Below, one piece after another: positions 24,154 through 31,387 of a stretch of DNA of 33,865 bases. The stretch comes from an uncultured Legionella sp. GTDB taxonomy: Bacteria > Pseudomonadota > Gammaproteobacteria > Legionellales > Legionellaceae. The translations under genes were made by a program, and so were the position numbers. Under the pieces are notes generated by a model. The model saw nothing but the letters and a program-made list of their open reading frames with translations. It ran no database searches and had not been told where the DNA came from. How positions within the stretch are numbered: the stretch's first letter is position 1; each line of letters begins with the position of its first letter. The stretch lies in NCBI GenBank assembly GCA_945952115.1, contig CAMFHA010000021.1:1-33865 (forward strand), read 5' to 3'.

Positions 24154-25773
24154 TTATTCTTCTTCAATTCCTTCTATTTCCACACGATTCCGCCCATTTA
24201 TTTTGGCTTTATAAAGTGCTCTATCTGCAGCTGTAATCAAGGCTTGGGTTGTTTTAAAAACAGGATAATGGGCAATACCAATACTTAAGGTAATATTAAA
24301 TTGATGGCCGCTAATGCAAAAAGAAGAATGCGCTATTTTTCTACATAACTCCAGACAAAGTTTTAATGCCATTTCAGGAGAAGTATTTGGAAAAATTATA
24401 GAAAATTCCTCTCCTCCATAACGGCCAACAAAATCTGTTTTTCTGACTCGAGATAAAAATAAATCAGCCAATTTTTTTAAGACTAAATCACCAATTGGAT
24501 GCCCAAATTGGTCATTAATCTGTTTAAAATAATCTAAATCAATCATCGCCATTACAATGGATTGATTAAGCCGTTGAGCTCTTAAAATTTCAAAACTTAA
24601 TTGTTTTAAAATATACGTATGATTTAAAAGTTTAGTTAAACTATCCAATGCAATATATGAGCTTAATAATGCTGCACGCTGAGCTCGCGATTTAACTGCT
24701 GAGATTAAATTTTGTGGTAAAACTGGCTTGGTTAAAAAATCATCTGCGCCACAACTATTTAAAATAGATAATTGTTTCATCCTATCATTTTCTGTTGAAA
24801 TAAAAATAATAGGTAAACTCACATAACTCTCTTCTTGTCTAATAACTTTTGCAATATCAAAGCCAGTATACTCGGACAAATAAAGATCTAATAATAACAA
24901 ATTAGGTTTAAAATCCTGTAGTTCATGCATCAGCGCATGAGGGCTTGTTATGCTACGAACATTCATCCCAGCTTCTTTTAAAACTAAGGAATAATAAGAA
25001 GCTAAAGCTTCTGAGTCATCTAAAATTAATATACGATAATCTTCTCTTATTGAAAGATCACACAGTTGAACCAACTGATTCGTCAAATGAATAATTTCTA
25101 CTGGCTTTTGCACAAAAAAAGAAACATTCGCGCGCATTGCTTTTAAACGAATATCAAGACTGTCTTTCGTCGCCAGACATAAAAGAGCGATTTGCGAAGG
25201 ACGCCTATCTAAAAAATCTACAACTTCTTGATCTTTAAGATAATATTCATCGATCATAATTACTGCTGGCCACTGTGACTCCATTGCTTTCTTTAACGCT
25301 TTGCTTTTTTGAAAAATAGTTAACTCATAACCTAAATTTTTTAAATGCTCATGTAATTCACGTTGAAATTTTTCTTTTCTAGTAAAAAGATAAAAAATTA
25401 ATTTACTCATTATATTTATTTCTTTTATAAATTCGGCTGAGTTTTTTTCATTACTGGTTATCTTTATATTTTTAATACACTCTATAAGATGTGCTATCTC
25501 ACTTTTTTGAATAGCATTTAATGAAGGATAATCTTTCAATTGCTGTAAATACACGTCCAAATCACGGCAAGCTTGACTTAATTGTAAATAACCATAAGTT
25601 CCAGCAGAGCCCGCCAGAGAGTGAATGATACGATGAAATTCATACAATGTTTCTTTAGAAAAGGATTGGCGTAGGATGCTCCAAAGCTGGATAATTTCCT
25701 TTATTTTTTCAGGTAAATTAGCACTATAAACTAATTTTAATGCTGCAAGCTTTGTTTCTACTTGCCTATTCAT
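24154..25773 (-). CDS. Hpt - REC-like - REC - GGDEF diguanylate cyclase
   Basis: 539 residues from the chosen start. Order: Hpt domain with phospho-accepting His51 (RIIHSLAGSAGTYGY); a degenerate receiver at about 125-235 (VIMIDEYYL); a full receiver with ILILDD, Asp296 in LLLLDLYLS and Lys in FLTKP; then GGDEF with GGEEF at 453-457 and an inhibitory I-site RKTD at 444-447, five residues before it. It should make cyclic di-GMP under phosphorelay control, with product feedback. The ATG at 25773 overlaps the stop of the upstream receiver gene (25766), so translation is coupled. An earlier in-frame ATG at 25824 would lie deep inside that gene. Confidence 0.9.
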   Translation of the reverse strand: MNRQVETKLAALKLVYSANLPEKIKEIIQLWSILRQSFSKETLYEFHRIIHSLAGSAGTYGYLQLSQACRDLDVYLQQLKDYPSLNAIQKSEIAHLIECIKNIKITSNEKNSAEFIKEINIMSKLIFYLFTRKEKFQRELHEHLKNLGYELTIFQKSKALKKAMESQWPAVIMIDEYYLKDQEVVDFLDRRPSQIALLCLATKDSLDIRLKAMRANVSFFVQKPVEIIHLTNQLVQLCDLSIREDYRILILDDSEALASYYSLVLKEAGMNVRSITSPHALMHELQDFKPNLLLLDLYLSEYTGFDIAKVIRQEESYVSLPIIFISTENDRMKQLSILNSCGADDFLTKPVLPQNLISAVKSRAQRAALLSSYIALDSLTKLLNHTYILKQLSFEILRAQRLNQSIVMAMIDLDYFKQINDQFGHPIGDLVLKKLADLFLSRVRKTDFVGRYGGEEFSIIFPNTSPEMALKLCLELCRKIAHSSFCISGHQFNITLSIGIAHYPVFKTTQALITAADRALYKAKINGRNRVEIEGIEEE

Positions 25774-26155
25774 TATATTTTGACCAAAAACGACGTAAAT
25801 TATCAGCCAAAGCCAAAGGTTCAAAAGGCTTCGAAATAATATCTTGTATGCCTAGCGCTTTATACTGAGCGATTTCTTTTTCTTGTATACGTGCTGTCAT
25901 AAAAATTACAGGAATCGTATTAACTAAGGGTAATTTTCTTAACTCCTGTAAAGTAGCAGGGCCATCTAAGACTGGCATCATTACATCCAATAAAATTAAA
26001 TCGGGTTTAAACGCCTCTACTTCTGCAATAGCTTCATAACCAGAAGCACAGGATTTCAATTCAAAGCCAGCAATATCTTCTAAGGCAATTTGAACAATCA
26101 GGCGAATATCGGCTTCATCCTCAACATACAAAATTTTTTTTAATTCTTTTTCCAT
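25766..26155 (-). CDS. Single-domain response regulator (CheY-like)
   Basis: 129 residues, receiver domain only. Acidic pair Glu12-Asp13 in YVEDEAD, phospho-acceptor Asp57 in LILLDVMMPVLDG, Thr in VIFMTAR and Lys in IISKPFEP are all present, so it should be active. With no output domain it probably relays phosphate, for example to the Hpt domain of the diguanylate cyclase encoded immediately downstream, whose gene overlaps its stop. It is preceded by the shortened sensor gene with 49 bases between. Confidence 0.93.
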   Translation of the reverse strand: MEKELKKILYVEDEADIRLIVQIALEDIAGFELKSCASGYEAIAEVEAFKPDLILLDVMMPVLDGPATLQELRKLPLVNTIPVIFMTARIQEKEIAQYKALGIQDIISKPFEPLALADNLRRFWSKYNE

Positions 26156-26204
26156 AGGCAGTCTTCCTCAAACCACTTTTAAATCCAAATAAAAATTAGT
26201 ATCT

Positions 26205-26615
26205 TTATTCTAGTTGATCAATATCTAAAAAATCATTAATTAATTGTACTAATCGCTCGCAATTAGAGTTCGCAATATGTAATAGACTGTTAATTTTTTC
26301 TTCAGTTTGTCCTTGCCCATTAAACAACAGACTAACTGCACCAAAAATAGAAGTTAAAGGAGTCCTGAATTCATGGTTAACTATAGAAACAAACTCGCTT
26401 TTTATCTTTTCAATTTGATTATCTGATAAGATCTTGTTAAGAGAAGTGCTGGAGAATAGCTCCGATAAATAAAGGCCAATAATCTCCTCTCGCGTCACCC
26501 TAGTAGTTTGTAAATACGCGTCACTAGCATCTAAAATCTTTAAATCAGGGCTGAGTACAAGATACAAATCAGGTGCTGCTCTCATAATGGCCTGATAATC
26601 AATAGGTTCTATCAT
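26205..26615 (-). CDS. Shortened sensor protein: partial PAS plus DHp, no ATPase domain
   Basis: 136 residues. Residues 1-54 are the first half of a PAS domain of a type common in hybrid kinases (YQAIMRAAPDLYLVLSPDLK, DASDAYLQTTRVTREEIIG). They pass straight into a DHp/HisKA helix pair with His81 in SIVNHEFRTPLTSIFGA, ending after the second helix (CERLVQLINDFLDIDQLE). The rest of the PAS domain and the whole HATPase domain are absent, and only 49 bases separate it from the next gene. The frame is intact and AAGGAT precedes the ATG, so it may still work as a phosphotransfer or dimerisation module. A decayed kinase is the alternative. Confidence 0.8.
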   Translation of the reverse strand: MIEPIDYQAIMRAAPDLYLVLSPDLKILDASDAYLQTTRVTREEIIGLYLSELFSSTSLNKILSDNQIEKIKSEFVSIVNHEFRTPLTSIFGAVSLLFNGQGQTEEKINSLLHIANSNCERLVQLINDFLDIDQLE

Positions 26616-26771
26616 AGCTCATCCTTAGCTATACTTTATAGGAAGTATATTACCTGCCTTAATTAGTAATTGAATTGCAAAATATGAACAGATTCTGCGA
26701 ATGTTAAACAGCTCTTACTTTAAGATTAGTATGAGATTTGATTGACGTCAAAATAAGCAAAAAGAAGTCTA

Positions 26772-27665
26772 TCAAATACTCTTTAATCCTTGTACTTCAA
26801 TATCCATATGATAAACATAATGTTTAATAATTTGTTCGGCTTGTTGACTAGTTAAAGGTTTCGTAATAGCGCCCTCCATGCAATATTGCCCACAATCAAA
26901 TTTAATTACTTCTGCTTGATACCCTGTTAGAGCAATGATTGGAACATGATGTGGCGTATCTTTTTCTTTACTCCGTAAATTTTTTGCAACAACATAACCC
27001 GAGGTATCCTCTAAACCAATGTCCATCAAAACTAAATCATATTTACCAGGATTAAATAATTGAAGTGCTCTAGCTCCGGTATCGGCAATATCTACCTGAC
27101 AATTTAATGCTGTTAATAAAGCGCTTTCAACATTTTGAGCAATGAGGTTATCTTCAATCATTAAAACTTTAGGGAAGCGATAATTGCTGATTGAAATTTC
27201 GGTGTTAGAAGGATTTTTTGCTTGTTGCAATCTAACTTGTTCTTGTAGCTCTCTGAACTCAGTAATATTAGTTAGAACGACAATCAAGCCTATAATATGT
27301 CTCTGCTCATCATACATAGGTGCACGATTTATTTTAAAATAAAAAGTTTTATTATGTTCGGTTGTAACAATTTTTTCTTCCCTATTATATTGAGGGTTAC
27401 CAGAAAAAATCACATTCATATCATCAAATTTTAGAGTTTCAAGATGTTTTTCAGGCCAATAAGCATGTTTTCTTAAAAGATCATAAGGCTTTCCTTTCAA
27501 ATCCTGCAAATTTTTGAAATTAAGTAAGTGCAAAAAAGAAAGATTACAACCTATTAAATTACAATTTGAATCAGTCCAATAAACTGCATCGAGTATATTA
27601 TTAATAATATCCATATAATGTTGATGGATTATATTTGATCTATCTGAGCCCTCTTTTTGGTTCAT
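26772..27665 (-). CDS. PAS-REC protein (hybrid sensor layout without kinase core)
   Basis: 297 residues. Residues about 15-137 are a PAS domain with its C-terminal cap (LDAVYWTDSNCNLIGCNLSF, FYFKINRAPMYDEQRHIIGL, VLTNITEFRELQ), then a short coiled segment (138-152), then a receiver at 164-285 with Glu171-Asp172, Asp215 in LVLMDIGLEDTSG, Thr in IALTGYQ and Lys in AITKPL. Where a hybrid kinase would have DHp and ATPase domains there is only the linker. It is the first gene of the - strand signalling set and may act as a sensor-linked phosphate sink. A 156-bp gap separates it from the next gene. Confidence 0.88.
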   Translation of the reverse strand: MNQKEGSDRSNIIHQHYMDIINNILDAVYWTDSNCNLIGCNLSFLHLLNFKNLQDLKGKPYDLLRKHAYWPEKHLETLKFDDMNVIFSGNPQYNREEKIVTTEHNKTFYFKINRAPMYDEQRHIIGLIVVLTNITEFRELQEQVRLQQAKNPSNTEISISNYRFPKVLMIEDNLIAQNVESALLTALNCQVDIADTGARALQLFNPGKYDLVLMDIGLEDTSGYVVAKNLRSKEKDTPHHVPIIALTGYQAEVIKFDCGQYCMEGAITKPLTSQQAEQIIKHYVYHMDIEVQGLKSI

Positions 27666-27723
27666 GATAATTTCCTAAGATCCTTTTTAAAAATTATAGT
27701 ATATAGTTGAAATTTAACCTTTA

Positions 27724-27861
27724 AACCTAGAAAATGTAGATGCGATCTACGGCTTATTTTTTGATTAATATGTGAACATTTTCGTATTTATCAATCTATT
27801 TTTCATGTGTAGGCCCTAGATAAATAATCTGTGCAGTAGATTCATCTGAGTTTTTTAGGTT
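27724..27861. repeat. Repeat C, copy 2: degenerate element
   Basis: The left end AACCTAGAAAATGTAGATG and the right end GTGCAGTAGATTCATCTGAG then TTTTTTAGGTT resemble the ends of repeat C copy 1 (AACCTAGAAAACGCAG, GTGCAGTAGAC, TTTTCTAGGTT). The inner long arms are lost or strongly diverged. It lies between the divergent PAS-REC gene and coq7. Confidence 0.6.
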
Positions 27862-27889
27862 AATATGATACTTTTCATTTTTTCACCAT

Positions 27890-28534
27890 ATGATGCGAAC
27901 ATTAAGCTTTATTGACAAACTAATTAGTGAGATTGATACTGCACTTCGAACTATTAGTCCTCCTATTCATCGTCCTGCTTTGCGTCATTCGCCTGCAAAC
28001 GATGTAGAAGAATTAAGCCTAAGCCCGGCGGAAAAAAAACACAGTTCGGGTTTAATGCGAGTTAACCACACTGGAGAGGTATGTGCCCAGGCACTATATC
28101 AAGGACAAGCTTTAACTGCGCAACTCGCTCATATAAAACAACAAATGACCGCAGCAGCTCTTGAAGAAACCGATCATCTAGCATGGTGTGAGCAACGTTT
28201 ATATGAGTTAGGTAGTCGACCAAGTTACTTAAATAGCTTCTGGTATATTGGCTCAATTCTTCTAGGTGCTTTAGCCGGTTTAGCCGGAGATAAGGTAAGT
28301 CTAGGGTTTGTAGCAGAAACAGAGCATCAAGTAAGCGCACATTTACAAGAGCACCTTAAAAAATTACCCGCAGAAGATAAAAAATCAAAGCTTATATTAG
28401 AACAAATGCAACGAGATGAAGAAAGACATGCACATACCGCAATCACAGCCGGAGGCGTTGAACTTCCTGACTCAATAAAGGAGTTGATGAAGCTCATATC
28501 AAAGCTCATGACAAAAACTAGCTATTATTTTTGA
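27890..28534 (+). CDS. coq7: Di-iron demethoxyubiquinone hydroxylase, Coq7
   Basis: 214 residues. The carboxylate-bridged di-iron site is intact: Glu63 (MRVNHTGEVCAQ), Glu93-x-x-His96 (LEETDHLAW), Glu145 (VAETEHQVSAH) and Glu177-x-x-His180 (RDEERHAH). It performs the penultimate hydroxylation of the ubiquinone ring at the inner membrane. The hydrophobic stretch 117-132 fits membrane association. Two ATG codons begin the frame (27890 and 27893) and neither has a good ribosome site. It converges with the permease gene with 12 bases between. Confidence 0.95.
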   Translation: MMRTLSFIDKLISEIDTALRTISPPIHRPALRHSPANDVEELSLSPAEKKHSSGLMRVNHTGEVCAQALYQGQALTAQLAHIKQQMTAAALEETDHLAWCEQRLYELGSRPSYLNSFWYIGSILLGALAGLAGDKVSLGFVAETEHQVSAHLQEHLKKLPAEDKKSKLILEQMQRDEERHAHTAITAGGVELPDSIKELMKLISKLMTKTSYYF

Positions 28535-28546
28535 TTACGTAATTGT

Positions 28547-29920
28547 TCATTGATGTTCTAATTTGCTATGACTTCTACTGAAAAGAAAATAAACTATAAG
28601 ACCAATAGCCATCCATATAATAAAGCGTAAAAGCGTTATCCAAGGTAAATTAATTACTAGATAAAAACAGCTAACGATGCCTAAAAGAGGCACATAAGGC
28701 ATACCTGGTACTTTGAAAGGACGAGGCATTTCAGGATGAGTATAACGTAAACAAATTACACCGCTACAGACAATAATAAACGCGACTAAAGTACCTATAT
28801 TAACTAATTCTGCCAAATCCTTAATGGGAAAAATACCCGCCAAGCAGGACATAATAATTCCACAAGGCAAAATAATTCGAGTAGGTGTTTGTGTTCTAGC
28901 ATTAACTTTTGAGAAAATTGCAGGCAATAAGCCATCTCTAGATAAAGCCAACATAATACGAGTTAAACCATAAAATAAAACTAACATCACGGTGGTTAAG
29001 CCTGCAATAGCACCCACGCTAATTAAACCAGCTACTATTTTATGCCCTAACAAAAGCAAAGCGTAACTAATAGGGGAGGCTACATTAAGCTGAGTATAAC
29101 TTACAATACTTGTAAGCAAACCTGAAACGATGATATATAAAAGAGTACAGATCATTAAAGAGCCGATAATGCTGCGAGGCAAATCTCTTTGAGGATTTAC
29201 TGCCTCTTCCGCTGCGGTAGATACCGCATCAAAACCGATATAAGCAAAAAAAATTAAAGCAGCCCCATCAACTACACCCCGCCAGCCAAAAGGCATAAAA
29301 GGCGACCAGTTTTTTAAATTAATATCACTATACGCAACCACAATAAAAATAGTAATAACAATTAATTTAATCAACACAATAAAATTATTAAAACGAGTAC
29401 TTGATTTTACGCCCCAGATAAGTAAGCCAGTTAAAAAAGCAATAATAAGTGAGGCAGAAAGATTAATATATCCCCCAGCCAAAGGCCCATCTAATAAATA
29501 AACGGGAAGACTAATTTTAAAAGCATTTAAAAAATTATTGGCATAACCGCTCCAACCAACAGACACAGCAGAAACCGAAATAGCATATTCTAATAGCAAA
29601 TCCCAGCCTACAATCCATGCAATTAATTCCCCAAAACCAATATAAGCATAACTATAAGCACTACCACAACCACCTATCGCTGCAGCCAACTCAGCGTAAG
29701 ATAATGCTGCAAAAGCACAAGCAAAACCAGCTAACACATAAGATAAAATAATAGAGGGTCCGGCATGTGTTGCAGCCACAATACCTGTAAGAATAAAAAT
29801 CCCCGCACCGATGATTGCTCCAACACCTAAAAAAGTTAGATCAAAAATGCTCAAGCACTTTGCTAAATTCGTTTCAATATCTTCAGATTGACTTATATCT
29901 TTCTTGCGTAGCAGGTCCAT
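28547..29920 (-). CDS. APC-superfamily amino acid permease (CAT/YfnA-like)
   Basis: 457 residues with about twelve hydrophobic helices. The substrate and sodium-site motif GVGAIIGAGIF at 32-42 is the APC helix-1 signature, and FFAYIGFDAVSTAAEEAVNPQRDLPRS marks helix 6 and its loop. The closing segment with MPRPFKVPGMPYVPLLGI is typical of the cationic amino acid transporter subgroup. It would import amino acids, the main carbon source of Legionella. Arginine, lysine or another substrate cannot be told from sequence. It is divergent from the pagP-like gene. Confidence 0.92.
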   Translation of the reverse strand: MDLLRKKDISQSEDIETNLAKCLSIFDLTFLGVGAIIGAGIFILTGIVAATHAGPSIILSYVLAGFACAFAALSYAELAAAIGGCGSAYSYAYIGFGELIAWIVGWDLLLEYAISVSAVSVGWSGYANNFLNAFKISLPVYLLDGPLAGGYINLSASLIIAFLTGLLIWGVKSSTRFNNFIVLIKLIVITIFIVVAYSDINLKNWSPFMPFGWRGVVDGAALIFFAYIGFDAVSTAAEEAVNPQRDLPRSIIGSLMICTLLYIIVSGLLTSIVSYTQLNVASPISYALLLLGHKIVAGLISVGAIAGLTTVMLVLFYGLTRIMLALSRDGLLPAIFSKVNARTQTPTRIILPCGIIMSCLAGIFPIKDLAELVNIGTLVAFIIVCSGVICLRYTHPEMPRPFKVPGMPYVPLLGIVSCFYLVINLPWITLLRFIIWMAIGLIVYFLFSRSHSKLEHQ

Positions 29921-29972
29921 GATACTATGTCCTTTTGCAGTCTATATTGGCTGGCAATTCCTAGTAAATTAT

Positions 29973-29996
29973 TGCATCTTGAAACATTTTGAGTAT
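29973..29996. repeat. Repeat E, copy 2, overlapping a possible promoter
   Basis: These 24 bases are the reverse complement of 6626-6649 with one difference. On the + strand the copy supplies TTGCAT (29973 area), then after 17 bases TATATC, a passable promoter for the pagP-like gene 50 bases downstream. Whether the repeat really provides it is unknown. Confidence 0.5.
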
Positions 29997-30054
29997 ATAT
30001 CAATTCAACATTAAAATAATGTGGTAAGAATATGCAAGACAAAAAATCAAAATA

Positions 30055-30612
30055 ATGAAAAAATTACTAATTAGCTTATTTTTCTTTTATTCTCTAAATG
30101 GATTTTCTGAAATAACTCAAGACTATTGTCCTCACACCATTTCTTTATTTAAATCCGCATGCCAAAGACTGCATCAGATTATTTATGAAGGAAACGGCGA
30201 GCTTTATCTTTCTGGCTATGCTTGGCATAACCGTTATGTTTATACACCAGAAAAAATACGAAGTTACAATGAAAAAGCATGGGGAGGCGGCTTAGGAAAA
30301 GGATTTTTTGATGAAAAAGGTAATTGGCATGGATTATTCACTTATGCTTTTTTAGATTCCCATAAAAATGTAGAACCTATAGCCGGATATGCTTATCTAA
30401 AAGTGGCAACGCTGCATAAGGAATTAAAGGCAGGAATAGGTTATACTGTTTTGATTACAGGCCGTCCAGATTTAAATAAGGGCATCCCTTTTCCTGGGGC
30501 TCTTCCTTGGGCCTCCGTGTTTTATAAAAAAGTCACTTTGATTGCCACTTATATTCCTGGATTTAACCATAATGGCAATGTTTTTTACGTATTAGGAAAA
30601 TACACTTTTTAA
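30055..30612 (+). CDS. pagP: Lipid A palmitoyltransferase, PagP/Rcp family
   Basis: 185 residues. A signal peptide (MKKLLISLFFFYSLNGFS) is followed by an N-terminal amphipathic segment and an eight-strand barrel: GELYLSGYAWHNRYVYTPEK, WGGGLGKGFFDEKGNWHGLF, GYAYLKVATLHK. The catalytic residues known from E. coli PagP are present as His58 (AWHNR) and Asp101-Ser102 (FLDSHK). It moves palmitate from phospholipid to lipid A in the outer membrane. In Legionella this enzyme (Rcp) confers resistance to cationic peptides and supports intracellular growth. The length is that of the family. Confidence 0.93.
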   Translation: MKKLLISLFFFYSLNGFSEITQDYCPHTISLFKSACQRLHQIIYEGNGELYLSGYAWHNRYVYTPEKIRSYNEKAWGGGLGKGFFDEKGNWHGLFTYAFLDSHKNVEPIAGYAYLKVATLHKELKAGIGYTVLITGRPDLNKGIPFPGALPWASVFYKKVTLIATYIPGFNHNGNVFYVLGKYTF

Positions 30613-30666
30613 TCTTTGATGATTTTGTGCTATGTTTTTAGAATAAAATTAATTTAGAGATTTATT

Positions 30667-31164
30667 ATGAACTCTTTTATTGATCAAGCTCAATGCTATG
30701 CTGCACATCATAAAAACCCAAAAACTCAACAAACGCATTGGATAGGAGTGCCCTTAATTACATTTTCTCTGATGATTTTGCTTGGTTTTGTTAAGATTGT
30801 AATTCCTGGTGTTTATCAGATATCTCTAGCGTGCTTAGCTACTTTAGCCTTATTAATTTATTATTTTCGCTTAAATTGGGTACTTGCGCTAGCCATTACC
30901 CCTATTCTCTTATTTCTACTATGGATATCTCATTTTTTAAGTCATAATGGCCCTAATGCATTAGGCTTTTGGATTTTTATTATCACCTTTATTAGTGGTT
31001 GGACTTTACAATTATATGGTCATTATATTGCAGAAGAAAAACCCGCGTTTATGGTTCAACTTTCTCAGCTATTCATCGCTCCTCTTTATTTAATGGCTGA
31101 ATTGCTTTTTCGCGCAGGACTCATGCTGTCTTTAAAAGAGCAAATTCATGGCGAGCTGCCTTAG
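30667..31164 (+). CDS. DUF962 / Mpo1-like membrane protein
   Basis: 165 residues with four hydrophobic segments (about 27-48, 52-68, 73-90, 99-118). The N-terminal signature YAAHHKNPKTQQTHWIGVPL at 11-30 contains the clustered histidines (His14, His15, His24) of the DUF962/YGL010w family. Yeast Mpo1 is an iron-dependent dioxygenase acting on 2-hydroxy fatty acids. A matching role in bacteria is not established to my knowledge. It follows the pagP-like gene by 54 bases on the same strand and may be co-transcribed, which would group two fatty-acyl enzymes. Confidence 0.87.
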   Translation: MNSFIDQAQCYAAHHKNPKTQQTHWIGVPLITFSLMILLGFVKIVIPGVYQISLACLATLALLIYYFRLNWVLALAITPILLFLLWISHFLSHNGPNALGFWIFIITFISGWTLQLYGHYIAEEKPAFMVQLSQLFIAPLYLMAELLFRAGLMLSLKEQIHGELP

Positions 31165-31304
31165 AGGTGGAATTATTTATTTGAAATCATGATTATTATT
31201 GGCCTTAATCTGGAACAGTATGCAAAAAGCAGATAAATCACAGCTACAATTTTTAATTGGAAGCACACCAGGTCATATTCGATCAATATGTCCGAGCCGT
31301 TGAC

Positions 31305-31354
31305 CGTTAGGAAGCGAAATCTTTGCGACAAAAAAAGGGTTCCACTTCCTAACG
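31305..31354. repeat. Inverted repeat between two convergent genes
   Basis: CGTTAGGAAGCG (31305-31316) and CACTTCCTAACG (31343-31354) are inverted at 11 of 12 positions around a 26-base loop containing an A-run. It lies between the convergent DUF962 gene and the 734-residue gene and may stop transcription from either side, or be a relic of a mobile element. Confidence 0.45.
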
Positions 31355-31387
31355 ATCGCTACCCGGATAGTTTGGTTTTGATTGAAA

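Noticed and set aside
26205..26615. Labelling the short PAS-DHp gene a pseudogene
   Set aside because: It lacks domains but has an intact frame, ribosome site and phospho-acceptor histidine; function cannot be excluded from sequence.
31220..31303. 27-codon open frame MQKADKSQLQFLIGS... after the DUF962 gene
   Set aside because: Too short, no ribosome site and no recognisable family; may be a relic but cannot be supported.
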